Source: Choristoneura fumiferana
Lineage: Eukaryota; Arthropoda; Insecta; Lepidoptera; Tortricidae
Direction: 5' to 3'
NCBI RefSeq assembly: GCF_025370935.1
Contig: NC_133486.1
Location: 6,288,795 to 6,352,794, forward strand
DNA length: 64,000 nucleotides
Below are positions 10,758-22,600 of the stretch, piece by piece; the stretch's first letter is position 1, and every line of letters begins with the position of its first letter. The translations under genes were made by a program, and so were the position numbers. The notes below the pieces were generated by a model that had not been told where the DNA came from, did not search any database, and saw nothing but the letters and a program-made list of their open reading frames with translations.

Positions 10758-10779
10758 AGTACGCCAGTGATGGTAGTGA

Positions 10780-11687
10780 AAATCGGTTCATCATCATCAT
10801 CATCATCAATATCAACATCAGATTACCCCTACAACCTCACAAACACACAAACTCACAAACTTTACCTCTTTATAATATTAAGTATAGATTTAAGAATCCA
10901 ACAGAAAGATCATTTTATTTTGTAAAGCAATAAGTATGAACTTAATACTGAACCTAACCTATCCGAGTCGCTTCTGATCCGAACAGTCTTGCTTGCTCGC
11001 ATCGCTCGCTCGCACAAATCAAATGTTTTTTTTGCATTTGGCACGCATGATATTATGCCATCTAATATTAAATTATTGTTTCGATGAAACGTACTGTCAT
11101 AGAAACGTATTATCAAGTATAGTAACACTGGTGAAACGATTTTGTGTGTTATAAGAATATTAGGAGCTGAAACTTACGATGAAGCAAAATTATGGCAAAG
11201 GTGATTCGATGAACGACTATGTTGAGTTACAAAAAAAATTATGAAGTAAAATCCGATGACTCGATTCATGTGTAAAAGGTTATTCGAGCAATTGTATGAG
11301 AGATGAAACGAAGTTCGATAAATGATTTCTAAGTGATAACAAAATTCTGCAAATAGTGTTATGGGAAACGATAATCGATGAAACAATTTTCGGTAAAATG
11401 ATGGATAGCGGCTAGCGGTAGCTTTTTGCTCTACTCAGATTCAAAGTCTAGGTCCAGTCTCGGTCTCCGTAAGTAAAATGTATATTTAAAATAATAACAA
11501 TAAACTTAAAGGAAGTCTCAACGATCCAATATAAAGATCCCACACTGCATGCAATTTTCTTAGAATCAGGGCTCTGCTAACACTGGATTATATTTAGATA
11601 TGTAGATTGTATTTGACATACCTATCTACAAATTTGTACATTTAAAAATCGGTTTTCTGTTCGCATTTCGCCTTCCTTTTAGCTTCA
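10780..11687. other. Non-coding stretch with a cryptic degenerate repeat
   Basis: Between about 11080 and 11400, words close to GATGAAACGAT and GATTCGATGAA recur many times at irregular spacing, giving a purine-biased strand. This looks like an old diverged simple repeat. The rest shows no exon. A short CATCATCATCATCATC run lies at about 10790. Confidence 0.5.
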
Positions 11688-11695
11688 CTCTGGAG

Positions 11696-12471
11696 TAGGG
11701 TTGCCATACGTCCCGGTCCGCCGGGACATGTCCCTGTTTCAAGCATGGTGTCCTGGCGTCCCGGCCCCGATAAGTAAATTGTCCCGGTATAACGCAACCG
11801 ATAACAACAAGACAATACTGTAGCCGATAACGTGCATTTTCCGCTTTGTAGCGAAAAGCGCCTACGAAGAGAGAACCCGACGGGCGGGTTGCTGGCAGTG
11901 AATGAATGCGTTAAAAGTTGTTTTGTGTTTAGGCAAGGACTAAACCTTTAAAGTTATCTATTGTTGTATTAAAAGTTCCTTTTTTAGGGTTCCGTACCTC
12001 AAAAGGAAAAAATGGAATCCTTAAGTATAGGATCACTTTGTTGTCCGTCTGTCTGTCTGTCAAGACCCTTTTTCTCAGGAAATCGTGGAGGTATCAAGCT
12101 AAAATTCATATCAAATACTCAGGTCTACTGTCCCTTGGAGCTGTGAAAAAATCAAACTTCTAAGCCAACGCAATCAAAAGATACCTACAGCCGTTTATGC
12201 TACAAATTTTCGATACTCGTAAGGGAATCAAAACCTACAGGGTACTTCGCGTGAACTCAGAATCTTGAAATTGGTACGAAGCATACGTCGTATAGCGCAG
12301 ATAAAGAAAAAATAGCGAAAAGCATAATTTTTTTGTTACATCATATAGTAAAAATATTTGTACGGAACCCTCGGTGCGAGAGTCCGACTCGCACTTGGCC
12401 GGTTTTTTTCTACCTCTACTACATTTTCTTTACATGTCCCGGTCTGCGTCACCACACTTATGGCAACCCTA
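11696..12471. mobile_element. hAT-like non-autonomous DNA transposon with 8-bp target duplication
   Basis: The ends are TAGGGTTGCCATA and its inverted copy TATGGCAACCCTA, with CGTCCCGGTC-like subterminal sequence on both sides. The flanks are CTCTGGAG (11688-11695) and CTCTAGAG (12472-12479), matching at 7 of 8 bases. An 8-bp duplication and this type of terminus are the hallmark of the hAT superfamily. No transposase frame is visible. An F5 element is inserted in its right half. Confidence 0.8.
11985..12408 (+). mobile_element. F5 element nested inside the hAT-like element
   Basis: It runs from AGGGTTCCGTACCTCAAAAG to GCACTTGGCCGGTTTTTTT. T-runs lie at both junctions (CCTTTTTT and GGTTTTTTT), which could be the target duplication. 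It is younger than the host element around it. Confidence 0.8.
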
Positions 12472-12479
12472 CTCTAGAG

Positions 12480-13798
12480 TCTAAAGTACTCGCCTGCTGT
12501 ATTTCTACTCGTACATTCAGCAGCTCAAATAAATCACAAACTAGTTTAAGCATCAAAGGCCCTGTTCGAGTCGTTTCTTTATCAGCTCCAAAAACTTCCA
12601 GATACTTCGAAGTTTTGATTGGGTTTATCCTTATCCCGTTCTGTTTGAAGAAGTGGTGATTGTGAAACAAAGCTTACGGCTCCACCACGACTTTACGCGA
12701 CCGGCAATGTATCCAGCGATTTTCTGTTACATTGCTTGTTTTGGTAATAAACCGCTGTCTGGTAAGAACAAGGAGCGAGCAATGAACAGAGCATTAACTC
12801 CCTGAGTCGCTGGTTGTCCACAGTTGTGACGGCTTTAGCTTTTCCCCCCGGCTTTGTTCCTTAGGGCCTCTGTTTCCTGTCCTTTGCGGCTTTAATTAAC
12901 GTTTCAGAATGTTACTGGGATTGTCGAACGGATGTTTCTATGTTGTGCCTCTGACGCTATACGTTTGCTTGTTGATACCTTACTTAGCATTCTGCGATCT
13001 CTGTAATACCTTATTTACGGTTGATAGATAGGTATGTGAACTGCTTCCAAGAAAACTATATTACTTCTACTGATTATACTTATGCTGTTATGGTTTTTGC
13101 ATTTTACACATACCTACTACATGTATCCGATTTTCGGCTATAGCGACTGCGTCTGCGGCAAGAGGGCTACGGCACCTATACACTTTAATACAACTTATTT
13201 TAGTTCCCAGTTAAGGTGATTTTTGTTAATAACAAATCGTGTCAGGTTAATCAGCAGTCAGTTATAAAATGAATTCGATTGACACCTCGTTTACCAGTAG
13301 TCTACGAGCTGTGGTAGAACAAACATACCTAGACTGCTAAAATCATAATGCTTTCTTTCGGCTTTGCCGTGGTCAGATAAAAATTAATAGTGCTTCTCGA
13401 GCTATCCGAGAAATATATTATTTAACGTCCGTTCCTAATGTTCAATGTGTTCCGTATGTTTTTTTTTACTTTTGTTTTTGTATACAAATGTAGTTAATAC
13501 TTTCACATGGTGTGTTCAGATATTTCTTTGTACGTAGGGGTCCGTCCGTCCGTCTTCAATGATTCGTGGTGATAGAACGCGAAGTACTTCTTTGTATAGC
13601 ACTTATTGAACCATTATATTATTCATACAAATTTCCATACATTGTTCAAATAAAATCACGAAGTCAATGTATGGAAACCGCAATTTTTTTCAGATAATTT
13701 CCAACAAATGGATCAATGCATTATATTGTCCGGCATTAACTGAGCATGAAATACTTACTAATTTATGATCACGACTTAAATAGAAGTTACCCTGTATG
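12480..13798. other. Unassigned non-coding stretch
   Basis: No exon is supported. About 60 bp near 13555-13612 (GTATAGCACTTATTGAA) are shared with 61692-61752, showing another dispersed repeat. The frames at 12333-12659 cross the hAT/F5 boundary and are artefacts. Confidence 0.5.
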
Positions 13799-13802
13799 AT
13801 AG

Positions 13803-14289
13803 TGTAGGAACTAGGCTGTATACCGCTGGCAGGTGGTAAAACTGACCACTTGGCAGGTTAGTTTGACAGCGGTATACATGCCGGAGCGCAGATTGCTCCC
13901 GATAGCCTAAGCGGCTGGTGCTATGCTATGTAAATGTATTTTTAAGCTCTGAAATAAATCCAAATGATTGAAGAAGTTGTTTATTTTGAACTAAGTTTAA
14001 AGTCACGCGCGTTGATCCCCAGTACCTAAGCTTGCTTGTGGGGACTGTAACTAGGTAAGAGCTTAGGTACTGGGGATCAACGCGCGTGACTTTAAACTTA
14101 GTTCAAAATAAACAACTTCTTCAATCATTTGGATTTATTTCAGAGCTTAAAAATACATTTACATAGCATAGCACCAGCCGCTTAGGCTATCGGGAGCAAT
14201 CTGCGCTCCGGCATGTATACCGCTGTCAAACTAACCTGCCAAGTGGTCAGTTTTACCACCTGCCAGCGGTATACAGCCTAGTTCCTACA
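13803..14289. repeat. Perfect 230-bp inverted repeat with a 27-bp loop
   Basis: The left arm 13803-14032 and the right arm 14060-14289 are exact reverse complements. I checked them in consecutive 10-base blocks and found no mismatch or indel. The loop is 14033-14059. The outer ends are TGTAGGAAC/GTTCCTACA, and the same 4 bases, ATAG, flank both sides (13799-13802 and 14290-14293). Each arm carries an AATAAA. Transcribed from either side, it would give a 230-bp uninterrupted RNA hairpin. The TG...CA ends and 4-bp duplication resemble LTR-element termini, so two LTR-like units fused head to head is one reading. A foldback transposon or a chimeric assembly are the alternatives. Confidence 0.97.
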
Positions 14290-14731
14290 ATAGCTTATGA
14301 TTATGACCACAGAGTTATCCTAAACGCACAGAATGGTCACCTCCCTCCATCCTCTTCGCACCTAAGTCAGGCTGAACCTAGATTTATCGGCCCCCATCAA
14401 TTATTTGAACTTTGGATACATAGAGGGCACCATTATTAACGCGTTAACTAGTAACACTTATTTAAGAATCATTAAATAAAACTTGTCGAGAAAATGTGTG
14501 ACTCTCTCTCCAACTTAAGCTGGAGCTTTGACCAATCTCAAACAAAATGGCTTTGAGCGTGTCAATTCCATACAAATCGCGGTGAACGTTCAGAGCCTCT
14601 AATTTAGCTTCAATACGGATTACATTAAATACTTACTTCAGTTATTTGTAGAACCGTTACACACCAAAGGAACGAAGGTGAAACTTCGTGCAAACATTTC
14701 AATTATTTTGGAATTAAATTTAGTACGGTCG

Positions 14732-14868
14732 TCGAGGACTTTAATTTATGAGCCACAATCTTTTCAACGGAAAAGTCGTTACGATTTTCCATGAGAATTA
14801 ACGCGTTGTCACTTTCTAAGACGTTTACTGTGAAATGGTTCCATGGTGGCTCATGAATAAAGTCCTTT
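14732..14868. mobile_element. M1 MITE, copy 1
   Basis: The ends are TCGAGGACTTTAATTTATGA and, inverted, CATGAATAAAGTCCTTTA. The CAGTAAACG/CGTTTACTG and CCATGGTGG words are shared with 34961-35100 (opposite orientation) and 58958-59400. It is non-coding. Confidence 0.8.
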
Positions 14869-14974
14869 ACCGTAGATGCCAAAACAATGACTATAAGACA
14901 CTGATACCTAAATTACAAAGCATCTAGGTATGCCAACATATTTTTGAGCTATGTCTTATGCTATGACTCTATTT

Positions 14975-15545
14975 TTAGGGTTCCGTAGCCAAAATGGCAA
15001 AAACGGAGCCCTTATAGTTTCGCCATGTCTGTCTGTCTGTCCGTCTGTCCGTCCGCGGCTTTGCTCAGGGACTATCAATGCTAGAAAGCTGTAATTTTGC
15101 ACGAATATATGTAAACTATGCCGACAAAATGGTACAATAAAAAAAAATTTTTTTTGAGTACCTACTTCTCATAGACGTAAAGTGGGGGTGTTTTTTTTTC
15201 TCATCCAACCTTGTAATGTGGGATATCGTTGAATAGGTCTTTTAAAACCATTAGGGGGTTGCTAAAACGATTTTTCGATTCAGTGATCTGTTTCCAAAAT
15301 ATTCAACTTTAAAGTGCAATTTTTCATTAAAATCTGGCCTTCTCCCCCCCCCCCCTTCTCTAAAATCTAAAATTTGAAAAATTCAAGATGGTAGTAAGTA
15401 TATCAAACTTACAAGAAAAACTATAACGGTTAAGTATAAAATATACCTAAACTTGGAATGTTTCGTACAAAATACGAAATCCTTAGAAAAATATTACTTA
15501 ATTTTTTCGTAATGGCTACGGAACCCTATTTTGACAGATTTTTTT
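14975..15545 (+). mobile_element. F5 element
   Basis: It starts with AGGGTTCCGTAGCCAAAATG and GTCTGTCTGTCTGTCCGTC and ends near ATGGCTACGGAACCCTATTT. It includes a C-run (about 15346-15357) typical of this family in the window; 51009-51500 has a G-run at the matching place. The 3' CCGGTTTT end is missing. Confidence 0.75.
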
Positions 15546-15674
15546 TTAGCTATTTCTGTGACTCTTGTCTTCGGTACCTACGAGTAGCTGTACATTTGTG
15601 TATTCTTTTACCTAATAATAGTTATAATTTTATCCCTGTTTATTTGTTTTATGTATAACTTAGGCACTATTTCG

Positions 15675-15815
15675 ATGTTATAACGTTTCAAACTTTCGTG
15701 ATTCTCACTCATAGTCAAAATACCATAAACGGGACTTATCACGCTATTTTTACACGAGTAATATTTACCTCGACGTTTCGGCAACGTTACAGTTACGTTT
15801 AGGGTATTTTGACTA
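15675..15815. mobile_element. Dispersed repeat with CGTTTCGGCAACGTTAC
   Basis: It contains ACTCATAGTCAAAATACCA and TTACCTCGACGTTTCGGCAA, both shared with 39490-39622. It is non-coding, and the family was not determined. Confidence 0.6.
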
Positions 15816-16498
15816 TTTCGATGTTCGATAAAAACGCACAAAGAAAATCATAAAGTTGATTTTAGAACTAAGTTGTTCATGATCATGACCATTATATTAA
15901 AGTATTTTCTTAGACTTGCGCGTCTCAAACTTAGTTTCAATTGAATTATAAATACGAATGTGACCCTAAATATCTGTAACGTTTCAGGTCGCTATTTAAT
16001 AAAACTACTAAAATGGAAATTTATTCCTACTTAGGCATGAAGTTAAGATATTCAGATTACCAGCAAGCTGGTTCAAGTTTGCGAAATGATACTTTTGCTA
16101 TCGCAATCTGAAGCATAAATTTATAAATTGTAATAAATTCCGAACTTATTGAACTTTCATATTTTGAAATGAAAAATTGACAAATTTAGTTTAGATATTA
16201 TTGCCATAACTTTTTTCTCTGAATCCAATGATTGTTTAGAATTATTATAAAATAAACCTAACCTAACCTAGTTTTCTCTAGGATGACCATTTAAAATTTT
16301 CAGAAAAATTTTAGGTTTCAGTGCAAAAAAAAATCTGACAAACGATGATTCGGACAAAATTACCGTATGACTAGCGAAGAGTATGCGAACATTGGCGTTC
16401 CCTTTCATCACTGACTCACCTAGAGATCAAAACTCTAACCCAGTTCCAGATGACCTAAAAAGTTCAAATTTGGCATGCAGATAGAAGGTAGTTGGGTG
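15816..16498. other. Unassigned non-coding stretch
   Basis: No exon or clear element. An AACCTAACCTAACCTAG word lies at about 16255, as elsewhere in dispersed repeats of this window. Confidence 0.5.
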
Positions 16499-16687
16499 AA
16501 TAAATAAATAAACAAATATCATGGGACACTTAACACCAATTTACCTAGTACCAAACTAAGCAAAGCTTGTACTATGGAGAGCAAACATTCGTTTTATTCA
16601 TACAAATATCCGCCCCGTCCGGGAATCGAACCCGGGACCTCAAGCTTCGTAGTCAGGTTCTCTAACCACTTGGCCATCCGGTCGTCC
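16499..16687 (-). mobile_element. F1 SINE, internally deleted
   Basis: The minus strand starts at GACGACCGGATGGCCAAGTG, carries the B box GGGTTCGATTCCCGG, and ends in the TTTATTTATT-type tail. The middle part (TTTAATATGTATTTAAG of other copies) is missing. Confidence 0.85.
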
Positions 16688-16842
16688 AACAATACATAGA
16701 ATAGAAAGGAATAAATCAGAAACTAGTAAATTTTTATCATTTTATTATAATTTTTAAATTAAAAAAAAAATCTACAAAAAAGGAATGATATCCCATCAAA
16801 ATATTAATGTGAAATGAAAACCAAGTTCAATATTATGATAAC

Positions 16843-17112
16843 TTTTTTCTTTTTTATTCGACTAGATGGCAAACGAGCAAGTGGGTCTCCTGATGGTAAG
16901 AGATCACCATCGCCCGTAAACATCTGCAACACCAGGGGTATTGCAGATGCGTTGCCAACCTAGAGGCCTAAGATGGGATACATCAAGTGCCATTTATTTT
17001 ACCGGCTGTCTTACTCTCCACGCCGAAACACAACAGTGCAAGCACTACTGCTTCACGACAGGATTAGCGAGCAAGATGGTGGTAGCAACCCGAGCGGACC
17101 TTGCACAAGGTC
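16843..17112 (-). mobile_element. F4 retroposed repeat, near full length
   Basis: T-rich start, ATTCGACTAGATGGCAAACG, then the blocks shared with the other F4 copies through GCGGACCTTGCACAAGG. The two overlapping plus-strand frames at 16941-17155 are read-throughs of this repeat. Confidence 0.85.
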
Positions 17113-18110
17113 CTATCACCTTATAGCTTTAAAACTTGCGAAGACTATAATATAATTCGTAAATGAAAGCTAGCCAAGTCCGACCTTATACTTCAATATA
17201 TTATCCTAAGTTATAAGAAGAAATGATATTTTAAGTCGTTATAAAATATTTAATATTATTATAAATAAAATTCAGGACTGACCATTGAACTTGGCACCTT
17301 GGCACTTGGCACCCATTTAGGTCTCGCTTCTTTTGTCGATAAAGTCAAAAATCAAGGCATATATCATATTGAACTTGGCTCTTATTTCGGATTAATGTTT
17401 TGATGGGATATGAAATTTACCATACTTAAGCGTTAGGTATTTACGCAAATCTGCAAACGCATGCGAAGAAAGCCAATGGTCTGGTGTGGGAAGGAAATAG
17501 ACTGAGATGATGATGAAAGTATAACTAATTTTGTTTTTATTATAATTATCGTCAGGTTAAAACTATTACATGCTTTCTAGAAAATTCAATGGAATTTTAC
17601 GTCAATGATTTATCTACCAAGTCTTTCTCGGTAATACCGTCTGGGACGTAAATTCATTGAGTTTCCAGTTACTTTTCGTCGGTTTCCTTTATTGTGCAAT
17701 CTCATCACTGTTTTAAATCTTTTTGTAGCTGTTCTTTCGTACAAAATTTACTTAAGAACTAATAACGACCCCGTTTTTCTTTTGGCCTCGGATCCTGTTT
17801 TTCTTTAAGTGTCGAGAGTTGAAAAGATTTTTGTTGTTTTGTTGAAAGGGGTATGAAAGTTTTGTTCCAAAGTTATGACAAACCAACTGACTTCAAAAGC
17901 TTTTATTGTAATGAAATAAATGTGTCTACTGTTGGCGCTAAGTATTAGCACTTTAAATATGATTTTAGTAAGGCTGCAGGCAGATATTTAATTATGTATA
18001 TTAATATTTCTTAGTGGCATATACCTACGTATCAGTATTTAGTATGGAGTAGGGCTGTTTTACCGTGCAGAAAATAAATCTTGTATTTTCCATGCACTTT
18101 TTAAGCCAAT
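17113..18110. other. Unassigned non-coding stretch
   Basis: No exon recognised. A short CTTGGCACCTTGGCACTTGG run at about 17291-17310 is the only local structure seen. Confidence 0.5.
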
Positions 18111-19870
18111 TGTATGGCTCAGTGTAACTATGGCTCGTATGCAAAGTAATTGTATGGCTCAGTGTAACTATGGCTCGTATGCAAAGTAATTGTATGGCTC
18201 AGTGTAACTATGGCTCGTATGCAAAGTAATTGTATGGCTCAGTGTAGCTATGGCTCGTATGCAAAGTAATTGTATGGCTCAGTGTAGCTATGGCTCGTAT
18301 GCAAAGTAATTGTATGGCTCAGTGTAACTATGGCTCGTATGCAAAGTAATTGTATGGCTCAGTGTCACTATGGCTCGTATGCAAAGTAATTGTATGGCTC
18401 AGTGTAGCTATGGCTCGTATGCAAAGTAATTGTATGGCTCAGTGTAACTATGGCTCGTATGCAAAGTAATTGTATGGCTCAGTGTCACTATGGCTCGTAT
18501 GCAAAGTAATTGTATGGCTCAGTGTAGCTATGGCTCGTATGCAAAGTAATTGTATGGCTCAGTGTAACTATGGCTCGTATGCAAAGTAATTGTATGGCTC
18601 AGTGTCACTATGGCTCGTATGCAAAGTAATTGTATGGCTCAGTGTAGCTATGGCTCGTATGCAAAGTAATTGTATGGCTCAGTGTAGCTATGGCTCGTAT
18701 GCAAAGTAATTGTATGGCTCAGTGTAACTATGGCTCGTATGCAAAGTAATTGTATGGCTCAGTGTAACTATGGCTCGTATGCAAAGTAATTGTATGGCTC
18801 AGTGTAACTATGGCTCGTATGCAAAGTAATTGTATGGCTCAGTGTCACTATGGCTCGTATGCAAAGTAATTGTATGGCTCAGTGTAGCTATGGCTCGTAT
18901 GCAAAGTAATTGTATGGCTCAGTGTAGCTATGGCTCGTATGCAAAGTAATTGTATGGCTCAGTGTCACTATGGCTCGTATGCAAAGTAATTGTATGGCTC
19001 AGTGTAGCTATGGCTCGTATGCAAAGTAATTGTATGGCTCAGTGTCACTATGGCTCGTATGCAAAGTAATTGTATGGCTCAGTGTAGCTATGGCTCGTAT
19101 GCAAAGTAATTGTATGGCTCAGTGTAGCTATGGCTCGTATGCAAAGTAATTGTATGGCTCAGTGTCACTATGGCTCGTATGCAAAGTAATTGTATGGCTC
19201 AGTGTAGCTATGGCTCGTATGCAAAGTAATTGTATGGCTCAGTGTAGCTATGGCTCGTATGCAAAGTAATTGTATGGCTCAGTGTAGCTATGGCTCGTAT
19301 GCAAAGTAATTGTATGGCTCAGTGTAGCTATGGCTCGTATGCAAAGTAATTGTATGGCTCAGTGTAACTATGGCTCGTATGCAAAGTAATTGTATGGCTC
19401 AGTGTAACTATGGCTCGTATGCAAAGTAATTGTATGGCTCAGTGTAGCTATGGCTCGTATGCAAAGTAATTGTATGGCTCAGTGTAGCTATGGCTCGTAT
19501 GCAAAGTAATTGTATGGCTCAGTGTAGCTATGGCTCGTATGCAAAGTAATTGTATGGCTCAGTGTAACTATGGCTCGTATGCAAAGTAATTGTATGGCTC
19601 AGTGTAACTATGGCTCGTATGCAAAGTAATTGTATGGCTCAGTGTAGCTATGGCTCGTATTCAAAGTAATTGTATGGCTCAGTGTAACTATGGCTCGTAT
19701 GCAAAGTAATTGTATGGCTCAGTGTAGCTATGGCTCGTATGCAAAGTAATTGTATGGCTCAGTGTAACTATGGCTCGTATGCAAAGTAATTGTATGGCTC
19801 AGTGTCACTATGGCTCGTATGCAAAGTAATTGTATGGCTTAGTGTAACTATGGCTCGTATGCAAAGTAAT
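18111..19870. repeat. 40-bp minisatellite, 44 copies
   Basis: The array is 1,760 bp with exactly 40 bp per unit and no indels. Each unit holds two TATGGCTC words 16 and 24 bp apart, so the 40-mer is a diverged two-part repeat. Almost all variation is at two adjacent bases, giving three unit types (TGTAACTA, TGTAGCTA, TGTCACTA). In order these read AAAGGACGACGACGGAAACG, then GCGCGGCGGGGAAGGGAAGA, then GACA (A, G and C being the three types). The only other changes noticed are single substitutions near 19661 and 19840. It is non-coding. Confidence 0.98.
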
Positions 19871-20596
19871 TTTTAATGACTTAACAATTTCGAAACTGTC
19901 ATTCAATGTCGTTAATAGAACTTTTTGCAAACCATTCCCCATATTTTATTTTATAATTGGCGTTATTCTATGTAATTCGTCAAATCATCTATTCCAATTA
20001 CGAAGCACATTAAGTAATTTATTAAATAGAATATTGTAATGTAAACTAAATATATAATAAAATTGACATACCTATATGTAAAAACTCATGACCATGCAAT
20101 AAATAATTATAATTTGAATGTCAAAAATTAAAAATTACATTAATTCAATGAAACACACATAACATGAAACTACCGTGAGACTCGCTCATATTTTATATAA
20201 CGCGCGTTGCAGCAGCCGCTAAGTCGCGTTGCTCCGAAGACGAAGGGCTACGGATTAGCCCGAAACATGTCGAGCTAAACTCGATTTAAGACGTGAGTTA
20301 TCCGGGTCATTATATAAAACACACATACGTAAGTATAACATTGTAGGTAGGTACCTACCCCACGTGTTATTTTACCGCTCACAAATCAAAATTTGGATGT
20401 GACTGAAAAATCACCTTGTACATTTATTTTCGTAGGTACCATTTTATCTGTCTCTTGGTATAGTTGGTGTCTTTTTGCAGAAATATTATTCCCAAATGCT
20501 TCATTTGCCAAATTGTTTTATTCCGAAATCAAAAACTTTTCTTAGCGTATTTTCTTATGTTTTTATAGAACACAGTACTTAGGTTATGTTAGGTTT
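19871..20596. other. Non-coding stretch between minisatellite and copy B
   Basis: About 20170-20310 contains GACGAAGGGCTACGGATTAG and CCCGAAACATGTCGAGCTAA, a sequence type I recognise as a dispersed lepidopteran repeat. It has no second copy in the window. The rest is AT-rich without exons. Confidence 0.5.
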
Positions 20597-22237
20597 GTTT
20601 TATGTAAGTCCCGAATAAAACATACTTAATTTCAGAAAAAGTCGTAAGTTGGAAAATGAAACAATATTTCACCGAAAAGATAAAGACCCTTGTCTGTTCG
20701 CCGACAGTTGATATAAAAATCAAGGCTTCTTAACTCAAATGCGATCCGCAAATCATTTTTACCAATAAAAACAATACTCTTATATAATTATTAACTCTAT
20801 AAAAAAAAAACAACACACGAACACCCAAACGACATACTTCATATCCATTGCAAAACAAAATGGAAATTGACCGCTGCGACAGTTGCTATTCCGAAACTTT
20901 ATCACTACCTATAGGTACTTACATACTCTCGACGAATCGACTTTAGATACATAATATGTGGGTAAAAAGGCGACTCTGGGGACGTATTAGGACCAATTCT
21001 AACCAACTCAGTTAGTTATAGGCTAGCGTAACAGTAATTGTATATAAAATTTGGGCTTTAAAGTTTTTTCGAAAATGAACAGCCTTGTTCAATGTTTTGA
21101 TCATAGCACCATTTTAGACTAATTTTTCTTAATTTTTATTTGTCGCTCAATATTCTTGAATACTTGTGTTATCAGATAGGCAGGCATCGCCATATTTGTA
21201 AGACTACATTGGATTTTTCTTTAAATTGCAAACTTAATACTTTATTCTAACGTCCTAAGGGTCTTCTACCCGTAGTTCAAGAATTATCCACTCATTACCT
21301 AACACCATGTGTATACCTAGTGCCATCCAAGAAGACGCGTGATTTTGTCAAAATTAGACATTAATGATATGTAATAAGAATCACGGCACGCGTCATCGTG
21401 AATGACTCATCCTATAGCGCTGTATTAATTATTTTTACTGTGAAAGAAATTGTGAGAAAACAACCCTTTAAAATAACATGAATATCATGATGTTTTAATT
21501 ACGAGTAAATTCAAGATTTCATCATTTAAGGTTTCATCTGACAACACATTGTTTTGTAAAGTTCTTTTTATTCTCTGCATTTACAGGTTTCTGTATGAAA
21601 AATAAATTGAGTGTCGTATTTAATAGAGACACGACAAAGAAAAAGACATAAAACACACGTCAAAAAGGTCTTGGGATACTCATTATCCCTAAACAAAATT
21701 GCCTTTTGAAATGTTCAAAAGTGTCTTGGTCAAACATAATTTTTCCTTTTTCACTTCGCCGTTCTCTGGTAAAAATAATATTAATGTTAGAGTGACATTT
21801 TCGTTAATTAAGGTTTAACATTTTCTTTATCATTATGAAGCCGTGACAGAATATTTTAACGAATAATTTAAATTTTTGATCATAAATTAATTATAAATTT
21901 CAGTCTTACGGCAAATGAGTTCTCCGGAACAGAGAGGACGGGAAAGGACAGTGAGTGTCTGGAAATACGAGTATAAGTTCAGCAAAGCGTTGAAGAGGGA
22001 ACCTACCAACACTAATGGATACAATAGTACTTAGTATTGATTAAACAAAAGTCAGTACAAAAAGCCACCAATTTAAAATTCAACGCGAAAAAGTTTGCTT
22101 GGTATTAAAATGTACCTATAGTAAAATGTAAAGTAAAATTTAGACCTACAAGAAAAATCGTGCAAGTTGCACATACCTACATACACGTAGATACATACAG
22201 TTAGGTTCATAACTGAACCAATGTCTACTACTTTGAT

Positions 22238-22352
22238 ATGTTTTTTTTTATTCGACTGGATGGCACACGATGTCTCCTGATGGTAAGAGATAACCACCGC
22301 CCATAAACATCTCCAACACAGAGGTATTGCAGATGCGTTGTCAACCTAGAAG
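22238..22352 (-). mobile_element. F4 retroposed repeat, truncated (copy B)
   Basis: Counterpart of 1613-1735, with the same truncation point, so the insertion predates the duplication. Confidence 0.75.
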
Positions 22353-22406
22353 CATAAGATTTTTGGTCGATAAATTATTTAGTATAACATTTGTATGGTG
22401 TAACAT

Positions 22407-22600
22407 TGAAAATACAAACTGAAATATAGATGCACAGAAAAACCAGAAAAATAAGACCATCACTGGGAATCGAACCCAGGTCCTCGGTATTCCGTACCGC
22501 GTGCTATACTGCTACACCACTGATGGTTAACGGTACCGACACGAATTTCCCCTATGCACCTCATATCTCAGCTTGTTTGTTTCTTATTTAGCCACTTAAG
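22407..22600 (-). mobile_element. F2 SINE with tRNA-like head (copy B, fuller)
   Basis: It has the TGCACAGAAAAACCAGAAAA block missing in copy A, then GGGAATCGAACCCAGGTCC (B-box complement) and CTGCTACACCACTGATGG. It is the best preserved F2 copy in the window. Confidence 0.8.

Noticed and set aside
13803..14289. microRNA precursor
   Set aside because: A 230-bp perfect stem is far longer than a microRNA hairpin. An siRNA-type hairpin or a mobile element is more plausible.
18111..19870. Regular repeats resembling a CRISPR array
   Set aside because: There are no unique spacers. The 40-bp unit is contiguous, the context is eukaryotic, and no cas genes are present.
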